The notes below the pieces were generated by a model. The model saw only the letters and a program-made list of their open reading frames with translations, did no database searches and was not told the origin of the DNA. The position numbers and the translations under genes are program-made. A DNA stretch of 64,000 nucleotides from contig JALHMY010000014.1 in NCBI GenBank assembly GCA_022843805.1, positions 51,328 to 115,327 on the forward strand. Reading direction: 5' to 3'. The stretch comes from Fuerstiella sp. Lineage in GTDB: Bacteria > Planctomycetota > Planctomycetia > Planctomycetales > Planctomycetaceae. Below are positions 53,009-61,058 of this stretch, piece after piece (within the stretch, counting starts at the first letter, position 1; each line of letters starts with the position of its first letter).

Positions 53009-53373
53009 CGGAGTCCTGGAAATCCGAAAACCGACGTCGTCGTAGTTACGGTACTCGGGCGTGCCGTAGCTGCGATTCGCCGACCGCAGATTCTGCGGAT
53101 CGCCGCTGACGAGCGAGCCGCCCCGCAAAACACGAGAATCGCCTTCTTCGAACTTATCCCAGCACCATTCGCACAAATTGCCATGCATATCAAACACGCC
53201 CCAGGCGTTCGGAATTTTCTGACCACACGTCTCAGCTGACTCGACACCGAAGACTGCGTAGTCTGCCAGAAGCTCCGTTTTCTCACCAAAACAATAGCCC
53301 TGTGCACTTATCGCACGACAGGCGTCCTCCCATTCGACTTCTGTGGGTAATCGGAACCCCTGCTGACAGTTTC
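53006..53373 (-). pseudogene. Frame-shifted C-terminal part of the TIR-STAND-FGE receptor
   Basis: In the frame offset from the gene at 53308, the sequence continues as GFRLPTEVEWEDACRAIS, QKIPNAWGVFDMHGNLCEWC and DSRVLRGGSLVSGDPQNL to a stop at 53006, completing the FGE-sulfatase domain and VR2. The switch is at GGAGGAAACTG (around 53366-53376); one extra G would give a continuous reading with NCQQGFRLPTE. So the receptor is either inactivated by a one-base deletion, misread in sequencing, or recoded. Confidence 0.82.
53009..53140 (-). other. DGR variable region VR2
   Basis: Same framework as TR and VR1. Template AAC codons are replaced by GTC AGC GGC, AGC TAC GGC, TAC and TAC GAC GAC GTC, all changes at A positions apart from tract-length differences and one TTC to CTC. 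It encodes the last 40 residues of the frame-shifted FGE domain. Confidence 0.85.
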
Positions 53374-56300
53374 CTCCGGTTCGACAACGGCCTTAATGAT
53401 ATGCCCCCCATTGCCTCTTTCAATCTTTTCTGAGTCGGCGAACTTGTAGAATGGTTGGAGGCCGTGTCTGACACTCAGTGCATTGCAGAACTCGATGGCG
53501 TCATACCATGAAACGAATGCCACGGGCATCCGCAGCCGGTCGGACACTTTAGAAACATTCTCGTTGGAAGTATCTCGAAATTGCGGCAGAATCAATTCAA
53601 ATTGTTCGACGGTGATTTCCCGATCTGATATCCAGATCGCGGGAAATGGTACGGATTCGTCGCTCTCGGCGGGGTCTCCAGTCCAGCCGCTGTTCTCACC
53701 TCCGCCAACGTCATCCGTTACCGAACCGATCTTAAAGTCGTGCGACGGAATCCTGATCATCGTCAAACCGGCTGAGTTCTCAAGATGCTCCCACTCAGGC
53801 TCCACTTCAAGTTGGGGGTGTTCCTGAATGAACTGCCCAAGTTCTTCTTCTGTCGCGCCCTGCTGAAGCAAAGCCCATCGGGCGGCACTATGGGTGCCGC
53901 CGTCTGCAGCCGTCTGATAAAGCTTCTTCAGGACGTTGTGGATCGCAAGCTTGCCCTCCTTGCCGAGTTTGCCTACTGCGATACACAACGCCGCACGGGC
54001 GTCAGCGATAAGCGTCTCGTTTTCCATCAAACCCGCCACCCGAACCAGGTCTCCGGGAAAATCCTTGAACCCATGAATCAACGAAGTGCGTTTCGAAGGA
54101 TCTGGCTGCAGCTTGCAAACTGCGTTGACAAGCTTCGTGAATCCCAGTTCTCCAGCCACGATCACAAAGCGGTTCTTCGCTGAATCATCCTCAGAATTTT
54201 CAATTCGGCTGTTCAACTGTTTCTGTAACTCGTCCCCGAATTCCTCCTTCATTGCCGAGAGTGCGTCGATCAGGTTTTCGCCCTCTTCCTTCGGAAGCTC
54301 AGGAATGCTGCGGATTAAGAACATTAATACGTCAGAATCGGCTGCGGAGAGCCTGACGAGTCCGTATGCCGCGTGCAGGCGGTGCGATGGTTCACGGTTC
54401 TGATCAGTGTTCGCGAACGCTTCGCGGAGCAGGGGAACTGCAAGGGCTGGAGACCGGCTCAGTTCATCAAGATAGGAGTGCACGCGGCCCGCTCTTGTTT
54501 CCAGGAGCGATTCTACCAGGCCTTCGACACGGATATTGAGATTCGCTCTATCCCAGGCGTATCCTAGACCCAAGAATAACGCTGACAATAAGCTGGCGAT
54601 GATCCACACTCGCCGACGCTGTTTGTGCAGGGCGTCAAGGCTCGCATTGATGAAGGCGCACTCAGGTCTATCAAGTTCGTTCGATCGAGACGGAAAGAAT
54701 TCCTGTGCATCACGAAGCTGATTTCCTCTCAGCAATGGCGGATCGGGATCTTGTTTGAATCCTTCCAAAAGTGGTTGCAGGCGACTTCGCCACTGCAGGA
54801 ATTTGCGATCCTTATCGACCCAGTGCTTCAGCCGTTCCCATCGCCTCAGGAGTTCCTCATGTGCGACTTCAACCGTCTCACGTTCAGACTCCTCATTAAG
54901 GACTTCGGTCCCAGCAGACTCGATTCTTGTCGTGACCAATAGTCGTTCGTCTGCCAGATTCCGGGCGACCCGTTGCGAAGTGTCGCCAAGTCTGTGCAGA
55001 CTCAGCCGTCGACGTGTGTCCTCTTCAGTCTTCGCCCCAGCCTGGACCAGGTTTCGAAACAGCATCTCTGCAGCCGCTTGTTCGTCAGCACTCAGTGTTA
55101 AAAACACGGTCTCAGCCCGTGTCGCAATGGCACCTTTCAGACCCTTCATCCCCCCATAGGCGTCGTGTGTCAACTGGCCGTCGCCACGACGACACTTCCA
55201 GAGATCTTCCAGTACAAATTCCAGCAGAGGCAAACTTCCCGGTTCGTCGCCGGCATCGTCGAGAATGCGATCAATGAGTCCGTCCTGAAACGTCAGCCCC
55301 ATTTTGCTGGCGGGTCCTTCAATCGCACTGCGTTGTTCTTTCCGATCCATCGGTCCCAGATCGAGCCGACTGTGGTCCAGCCTGTCCAGCAATGGTCGAT
55401 TCTGCAGGATCTTTCCATAGAAATCCCATCGAACCGCAAGCACGACCGAAAGCGGGGAATTGGCCCGTGAGGTCGCCTCCAGCAGTTCCTGAATAAAACG
55501 ATTCCGCTGAACATCGTTCCTGCAGGTTGTGTAGAGTTCTTCCCACTGATCCACAAACAGCAACAGTCGGTCAGTGCCTTTCTGCTGCCGCAGACCTTCA
55601 GTCACCATGTCCCACAACGGAACCCGGCCCTGTTCCAGATCGTCCGCCAGGGCTTTGCGTTTTCGGATCAGATCAATGCCCGACAATTCAGGTTCCACGA
55701 GTGGCAGGATCACATCGGCCAGCGAGTGCAGCGGATTCTCTCGGGGAAACATCGTCAGGATATCCCACACGGGCCCCTGACCACGTTTTCGCAACTGAGG
55801 AATCAGCCCGGCTCTGACCACCGAAGACTTTCCACTGCCAGAGGCACCGGTGACCGCCACAATAGATGACTTCTCAATCAGTTTCACAAGATCGTTTGTG
55901 TATTTTTGACGACCAAAGAAGAACTCGGCGTCCTCTTCGCGAAAGGCCAGCAGCCCGCGATATGGACAGATCATAGCCCGTGGTTCGGGCCTGCCCTCCC
56001 GATTCACTGCTTCACCCCTGATGGCGGCAGCCAGGGCGTCAAGCTGTTCTGAGTCTGCGGGATCCTTCCGCAGGTCGATCCACATCAGCTGTTTCATGAA
56101 CCCCAGTGGTGGCTCACAACCCGGAAGCAGCACCGGGATCACTGGAAAATCATTTCTGCCGGCCAGCTGATCCAATGCCCAGGCACGCTCCCGCTGCTGC
56201 CAGCGACCCATCTCGCCCGGTCCAACGAACATTGCCACAGATCGGCTGGTTGAAAGCGCTCGTTCGAGTGCCTCGACCCAGTCTCGCCCCGGCTGCAGAT

Positions 56301-56421
56301 ACCAGCGATCTACGAAACATCTGCACTGCCGGTTACCGAGTTCTTTGGCCACTCGCTCCACGATGGCGTGGTCCCGCGAGTTGTAGCTGAGAAATGCGTC
56401 ATAGGTTGAGGTGACTGGCAT
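53308..56421 (-). CDS. TIR-nSTAND1 receptor with HEAT-like repeats and FGE start (frameshifted)
   Basis: 1037 residues before the premature stop. TIR at about 5-130 (YDAFLSYNSRDHAIVERVAK, GRWQQRERAWALDQL with the Glu at the catalytic position). CPYRGLLAFREEDAEFFFGR introduces the nSTAND1 NTPase: Walker A VTGASGSGKSSVVRAG (about 192), Walker B LLLFVDQWEELYT (about 287). One membrane helix (WIIASLLSALFLGLGYAW, about 607) is followed by HEAT-like helical repeats (640-890), then the start of an FGE-sulfatase domain (LTMIRIPSHDFKIGSV, VAFVSWYDAIEFCNAL). The frame then breaks; the rest, with VR2, lies at 53006-53373. Full length would be about 1135 residues. A membrane-linked NLR-like immune receptor with a hypermutable sensor is the best reading. 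Confidence 0.85.
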   Translation of the reverse strand: MPVTSTYDAFLSYNSRDHAIVERVAKELGNRQCRCFVDRWYLQPGRDWVEALERALSTSRSVAMFVGPGEMGRWQQRERAWALDQLAGRNDFPVIPVLLPGCEPPLGFMKQLMWIDLRKDPADSEQLDALAAAIRGEAVNREGRPEPRAMICPYRGLLAFREEDAEFFFGRQKYTNDLVKLIEKSSIVAVTGASGSGKSSVVRAGLIPQLRKRGQGPVWDILTMFPRENPLHSLADVILPLVEPELSGIDLIRKRKALADDLEQGRVPLWDMVTEGLRQQKGTDRLLLFVDQWEELYTTCRNDVQRNRFIQELLEATSRANSPLSVVLAVRWDFYGKILQNRPLLDRLDHSRLDLGPMDRKEQRSAIEGPASKMGLTFQDGLIDRILDDAGDEPGSLPLLEFVLEDLWKCRRGDGQLTHDAYGGMKGLKGAIATRAETVFLTLSADEQAAAEMLFRNLVQAGAKTEEDTRRRLSLHRLGDTSQRVARNLADERLLVTTRIESAGTEVLNEESERETVEVAHEELLRRWERLKHWVDKDRKFLQWRSRLQPLLEGFKQDPDPPLLRGNQLRDAQEFFPSRSNELDRPECAFINASLDALHKQRRRVWIIASLLSALFLGLGYAWDRANLNIRVEGLVESLLETRAGRVHSYLDELSRSPALAVPLLREAFANTDQNREPSHRLHAAYGLVRLSAADSDVLMFLIRSIPELPKEEGENLIDALSAMKEEFGDELQKQLNSRIENSEDDSAKNRFVIVAGELGFTKLVNAVCKLQPDPSKRTSLIHGFKDFPGDLVRVAGLMENETLIADARAALCIAVGKLGKEGKLAIHNVLKKLYQTAADGGTHSAARWALLQQGATEEELGQFIQEHPQLEVEPEWEHLENSAGLTMIRIPSHDFKIGSVTDDVGGGENSGWTGDPAESDESVPFPAIWISDREITVEQFELILPQFRDTSNENVSKVSDRLRMPVAFVSWYDAIEFCNALSVRHGLQPFYKFADSEKIERGNGGHIIKAVVEPEETVSRGSDYPQKSNGRTPVVR

Positions 56422-56555
56422 GCCGGGTTTGTCCGTGCGGATCTGGTTATCACGACGTCCTGCATTCTGAACTCATTAAACTCGCAGGCCATATGTGTGC
56501 AGGATCCGATATTTTTGCCACGTATTTCACTGTTTCTCCGACTCTCTGGCAACCG

Positions 56556-56606
56556 CCCGTCGGCGGAGCGACGGGTGTGCAGTACATCCGTCGCTCCGCC
56601 GACGGG
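56556..56606. repeat. Perfect 19-bp inverted repeat
   Basis: CCCGTCGGCGGAGCGACGG and CCGTCGCTCCGCCGACGGG around a 13-base loop. No T-run. Within the upstream region of the TIR-STAND gene. Confidence 0.85.
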
Positions 56607-56732
56607 ATTTGGCAGCGGTTGAGATTCCATCAACGCAAAACAAGAAGTTTTCCGGCAGTTGAAAACCTGGTCATTAACTCGCAATGCAGGAATTGCTTGT
56701 CTTGAAATCAGCTTTGCGTTGGTAATGACAAC

Positions 56733-56985
56733 CGTTGAAACCCCCGGCTACCTCCAAACCTCGCTCCGCGAGGAGGGCAGCTTTCGGTCCGATCGCCGGG
56801 GATGTGACGATACCCGTTGGTTCCCATCCGAAGGTGCGATTTGCCGCGGAGCGGCAGTTGATGGTAGCCCGGCCTTTCAAGGCCGGGATCGAACGGCCCA
56901 CAATTCACCGTGTCGCGGAGCGACAATTGACCGCCCGCGGGTGATGCCCGGTTCGGCAATGATTCAATCGTCGCTCCGCAGGTCC
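56733..56985. repeat. RAYT-associated type repeat, copy 3
   Basis: Starts GTTGAAACCCCCGGCTACC and contains CTCGCTCCGCGAGG, GGTAGCCCGGCCTTTCAAG and GTCGCGGAGCGACAATTGA in the same order as the two copies at 13646-14250. It is about 43 kb from the transposase, so the element has been dispersed. Confidence 0.82.
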
Positions 56986-57019
56986 ATTTCAATTACCCAA
57001 TTTTCGAGGTTAATGACAA

Positions 57020-57065
57020 GGCCGACAGGCCAGGCTGTCCTCATTTCACGTCTGGCCTGTCGGCC
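57020..57065. repeat. 14-bp inverted repeat
   Basis: GGCCGACAGGCCAG and CTGGCCTGTCGGCC around an 18-base spacer. A partial copy (GGGCCTGTCGGCCACG) is near 49140. No gene is supported between 56422 and 57447. Confidence 0.7.
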
Positions 57066-57447
57066 ACGGGCTAAACAATCTGCGCGAGTCATACGGAAGA
57101 CACTGTTCCAGGAGACACAGGACCGATCCCGTTTGCCAGCAGACGATGAAGGAGAATTCATGATGCTCAAAGACAGCGGCATGCCAGCCACCCAACCCTT
57201 TGAGGCTTTGGACCTGCCTGTGCCAATGTCCTGCAGAAGCTTCTTAAACAGTCCCGTTACCATCATTCGATATTTCAATGGAAAGAGATTGAATTGAAAT
57301 ACGTACTGAACACAGCGAACAAATACCAATGTCTGCGAATCGGGTTCAGCACCTTTTGACAGACGGCAATTCGGCTACTGACCTGAATCTTTTTCCAGCA
57401 ACTCATTGAATTTGCCAGCGAATGAATTGCAGCCACCACATTTTGCA

Positions 57448-58728
57448 TCACTGAGCCGTCCCGAAGTCGATGTAGAATCGGCCGCCCACTTCTTTTAACT
57501 GGCGGCCGAAGTTGCCGTAGTCCTTCAGGAGATTGACGATCTGCCGGAGGGCTGTCGCGCCAGACGAGACGTCATTTTCCACAGTGTTCGGAAGATTCAG
57601 CTTTTGACGCTGCTCGGCGATCATCGGATGCGTGATAAATTTAATCCTCTGGTCTCGAATCTGAACATATGATGCGGCGTTGTCTGCCGAATGGGCTTTA
57701 AGCTCGTCAAGCGCGATCAGTATTTCCATAAAGCGCGATCGAGGCCCTTTGTCATCGTCGATCAGAAACTCTTCGAACTGATCGATCGGAAGCACGACAG
57801 TGGCGTCTTTCCTGCCAGAGCTGATAACCAAATCGCTGAGGACTGACATAAAGGCACTGGCGACCTGTTTAATGTCAGGATCAAGCAGCTGCTGCAGAAG
57901 CTGTTCCCGTTTTGCCGCCAGACCGACGTGTCCCATGCCGCTGGACTCATAGCAGGCAAGAATGTTGCTGATCAGAGCAGTGAAGAGCGAATCGTCGTGA
58001 TCCCGCAAGCCATATCGCAAACAATCCAGCACCAGCCATTCCGAGCGAAACGCTGAATGGCTCAGGCGAGGCAGAACTCCGGCCATTAACAGTGATGATT
58101 TCCCGCTGCCCGATCCGCCAACCACCAGAAGCAGTCGAGGCTCCCCACACCTGCGCATCTGCCGCAATTGCTCCAAAAGAGCGGCCGTCTCCTCTTCGCG
58201 GCCGAAGAACACAGGGGCGTACCGTGCGTCGAACGCCATCAGACCGGGATAAGGGCAAGCGTCGATCGTGCCATCGGCCAGATTTTTCAGTTGGGGATTC
58301 GGCCATGGCAAATGATCTGTCGGACTCAAGCCCTGGGCCTTCAGATCATCAAACAACCGCTGGAAAGCAGCCTCGACGTCCGGCCCGCCTGCCCGATGAA
58401 TAAAAATTGCCTGATATTCGGCCACCGTGCTTCGGTCACATTCGTCAATCACAATCGGGAAAATCTGTTTCCCGGCCATCTTGGCGGCAGTCAGTTCTGC
58501 AAAGCACCATCTGGACTGAAACCAGTTGGGCGAGCACAGCACGAGCATTGCGTGCGAGTCTCTCAGGTGGTCATAGATGGCGCGTTCCCATTTCTCCCCC
58601 AGCCGAATTCCTGACCGCTGGTCGCTGTCCAGAAATTGCTGCTCGCAGGAATAACCGCGGTCCCTGAGTCGCTGCTGCAGATCAAGGGCTGCCGCTTTGT
58701 CTTCTGTGCTGTGGCTGATGAATAGCAT
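57448..58728 (-). CDS. Short TIR-nSTAND1 protein, probably truncated
   Basis: A 426-residue protein. The ATG at 58728 gives MLFISHSTEDKAAALDLQQR, a TIR domain to about 130 with VLCSPNWFQSRWCFAELTAA (catalytic-position Glu in WCFAE). CPYPGLMAFDARYAPVFFGR leads into an nSTAND1 NTPase with Walker A LLVVGGSGSGKSSLLMAG (about 211) and VVLPIDQFEEFLID (about 311). The protein ends soon after the NTPase core, whereas relatives continue for several hundred residues with sensor repeats. The last 70 residues (THPMIAEQRQKLNLP, GGRFYIDFGTAQ) are unlike the usual continuation, suggesting a recombination or lost 3' end. It may still act as a regulator or TIR effector. Confidence 0.8.
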   Translation of the reverse strand: MLFISHSTEDKAAALDLQQRLRDRGYSCEQQFLDSDQRSGIRLGEKWERAIYDHLRDSHAMLVLCSPNWFQSRWCFAELTAAKMAGKQIFPIVIDECDRSTVAEYQAIFIHRAGGPDVEAAFQRLFDDLKAQGLSPTDHLPWPNPQLKNLADGTIDACPYPGLMAFDARYAPVFFGREEETAALLEQLRQMRRCGEPRLLLVVGGSGSGKSSLLMAGVLPRLSHSAFRSEWLVLDCLRYGLRDHDDSLFTALISNILACYESSGMGHVGLAAKREQLLQQLLDPDIKQVASAFMSVLSDLVISSGRKDATVVLPIDQFEEFLIDDDKGPRSRFMEILIALDELKAHSADNAASYVQIRDQRIKFITHPMIAEQRQKLNLPNTVENDVSSGATALRQIVNLLKDYGNFGRQLKEVGGRFYIDFGTAQ

Positions 58729-58779
58729 GCTTCTGCAATCTCGCCTCCGGAAGAAAATGCAAACATCCCACGACGCCAT

Positions 58780-59689
58780 CTGGAATCGTCATTAACGCGT
58801 GCGGCAATCCGTACCCATACTGATACAAACGAGCAGTTCATCGCTTACGTACTGCACAATGCGAAACTGCATTATAATATGACTTAGCAGAAGGAACGAT
58901 TGCCAGTTTTGCTACCTGATAACGACCTCAGATTTACGGTCCATAAAGAGAAGACTTTAACTTTCGCAGATCCCATCGTCAATTGTGGAAGAGGATAGCG
59001 TACGAAGAATAAAACCCGCTCCCCGGGGTAGACAAGACTACGGCCCTTGTTCGATGCCCATCCGCAACCGGATTTTCTGATTACAGCCGCAGATCATTCT
59101 TTCCTCTTAAAGCTCACTCTTACACCAGAATGTTCGCGTACCGGGCTCAACAACACAGAAATTGAGCATCAGCAAACAAGATGATTGACCATTCAGTGTC
59201 TGAAAACGTTACAGAGCTTCGCGTTACAGCGAGGGAGCCCCGTCTTTTTTGCGAATCTCTGGTCAGAAAATTCAGAAACTGACGAGCTCCACGGCTCACA
59301 CTTTCGTACGTCCCTACCGTATTTGTCATTACTCTGTCTAATACTTTTTTCACCAACGTAGCTCATCTGCCCATCTTATCCACACTTACACCAACTAGCA
59401 GTGCATTCCCTTAGAATTAAACAGATTACGTGAAATCCGGGTATAGTTTTTCTAGAAGCCCTGTTCCTCGGCTATAGGTCCCGATATCATGTTTTCGAAA
59501 ACTTATTATATGTGATCGCAGCCGCTGCGATTTTTTTCAATCGCTTGTCCTGGTTGACGCTGCCCCGGGAATTCTTGTGATCGCCTTTGAGTGTTGCTCC
59601 GTCTTCAATCAGAGCAGTTTTTCCGGAGTGCGTCTGATCAAAATGGGTGTCGATTCAGTATTCTGCTTCAAATCGTATGGAGACCATGT
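58780..59689. other. Long intergenic region
   Basis: About 910 bp between divergently transcribed genes, lower in GC than its surroundings in places (58860-58900, 59390-59530). I see no gene or repeat. A small hairpin with a T-run is at 59517-59540. Confidence 0.45.
59517..59540 (+). terminator. Weak terminator-like hairpin
   Basis: ATCGCAGC and GCTGCGAT arms with almost no loop, followed by seven T. No plus-strand gene is known upstream, so it could be an attenuator of the 59690 gene or chance. Confidence 0.3.
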
Positions 59690-60364
59690 ATGTCGCGTTT
59701 ACTTTCTGCTTTGCCTGGCATTGCCGTGTTTGCATCGTCAGTTTTATTTGCATCATCGGGCCTCTCGGACGACACCAAATCCGGCTCTAAGCTGACCAAA
59801 GGGATTGCTGTCCCTTCAAACCTCGGATTCTCGACAAACATCTCCCCGGACGCGCAGGCAGCAACCATCATTTTTGACAATCTGGGGGTCACAATCGACC
59901 CTGCGAAAAAAAGTGCGGCAGCTGCATCGAATCAGACTGCGATCAAAACAAAAGTTGCAACGCTGAACATCCCCTACTCGACCGACCAGCGAAGTGTTTC
60001 GATGACAATGGACCTTCGCGGGGTTGCAGACGTCGATTCGTCAGCTTCAGCCCGGTTGATCGCCTGCGTCGGTGATAAGACGCATGTCGTGAGCCTGGTG
60101 AAATCAAAAGCGGAAAAGTTGGAATTGAAAGGGAATTTAAAGATTGCCGTGGCTGAAGAACAGTTCAGCTCTCAGATGTTCGACTGGCAGGACCGAGTTG
60201 AGTTCACGGTTCAGACTCATGCGTCCAAACCGGTGATGCAGGTCACGTTGTTCCTGGTTGTGGAGCACGACACAGACACATCAGACGCCGGGGCCGCGTC
60301 GCTGTGGATCGATTCGCTGGACCTTGAAATTGTGAAGCCCGGCAAAGCTGCATACAAGCGATAA
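59690..60364 (+). CDS. Secreted protein of unknown function
   Basis: A 224-residue protein. The ATG at 59690 starts a signal peptide (MSRLLSALPGIAVFASSVLF). The mature part has a beta-sandwich feel (KVATLNIPYSTDQRSVSMTM, DLRGVADVDSSASARLIACV, DRVEFTVQTHASKPVMQVTL) ending SLWIDSLDLEIVK. I do not recognise the family. Genes on both sides are separated by long gaps, so it is probably monocistronic. Confidence 0.7.
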   Translation: MSRLLSALPGIAVFASSVLFASSGLSDDTKSGSKLTKGIAVPSNLGFSTNISPDAQAATIIFDNLGVTIDPAKKSAAAASNQTAIKTKVATLNIPYSTDQRSVSMTMDLRGVADVDSSASARLIACVGDKTHVVSLVKSKAEKLELKGNLKIAVAEEQFSSQMFDWQDRVEFTVQTHASKPVMQVTLFLVVEHDTDTSDAGAASLWIDSLDLEIVKPGKAAYKR

Positions 60365-60527
60365 TTCACTCCATCCGCTTTTCCAGTGCAACAGCAGTCT
60401 CCACAAAGATTTGGGTTCCAGAGACAGAAGAGGTGCGCGTAGCAGGTGACGTGATGGTCGATTCCCTGCCATCACCGGGTACAGCAACGCGATGTACCTC
60501 ATGTGTCGTCTGGCGTTTTTTTTACCA

Positions 60528-60641
60528 CAGATGGGGGGGCGAAGCTCCTGCTGAGCCGAAGAGAACAGATGGGAAGGCAAAGCTCCTGCTGAGCCGAAGT
60601 GAACAGATGGGAGGGCGAAGCTCCTGCTGAGCCGAAGACAC
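60528..60641. repeat. 38-bp tandem repeat, three units
   Basis: Units begin CAGATGGG at 60528, 60566 and 60604, each with GAAGCTCCTGCTGAGCCGAA (unit 2 has one change). Exact 38-bp spacing. Downstream DNA to 61058 holds a CATCTGTGAGAATCTGTGTC stretch also seen near 21585, and no gene. Confidence 0.85.
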
Positions 60642-61058
60642 TCGGCAGTATCCTCGCCCTCCCGGTAAAATCGATTTTGCCGCTCGCCTAAGCACAAGCA
60701 CGAACGCCCCTGTCATCTGTGAGAATCTGTGTCATCTGTGGTTTAATGAGTTCTGTGCTTTGACTACCGATCCCAAAGGCAGCAACTGAAAATGGGAGGT
60801 GTTCGAGGCCCCCTGAAAGGTCACTGCCGTGGCACAGATGTCCGCAGTTAGGTCAACGAGACTCTTCGGATTTCTATCACGCGCACTTCATTGATCCCTG
60901 AATCGGATGATCCACGGTTCATGGCTCATACAGAGAGTTAACTTCTTAGCGGCTCAACCATCTGAATACTTCCGGTGGACGAACTTGTCGAGTAGACGAC
61001 AACAGCCGTAATTTTGTCGAATGATCATTAGATTCGCTTCATAGAAGGTGGAAAATTC

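Noticed and set aside
56659..57297. A 212-codon plus-strand frame
   Set aside because: Runs through the RAYT-type repeat and hairpins, with no recognisable protein.
58780..59689. A tRNA, rRNA or riboswitch in the long intergenic gap
   Set aside because: No cloverleaf, conserved rRNA stretch or riboswitch core was recognised by eye.
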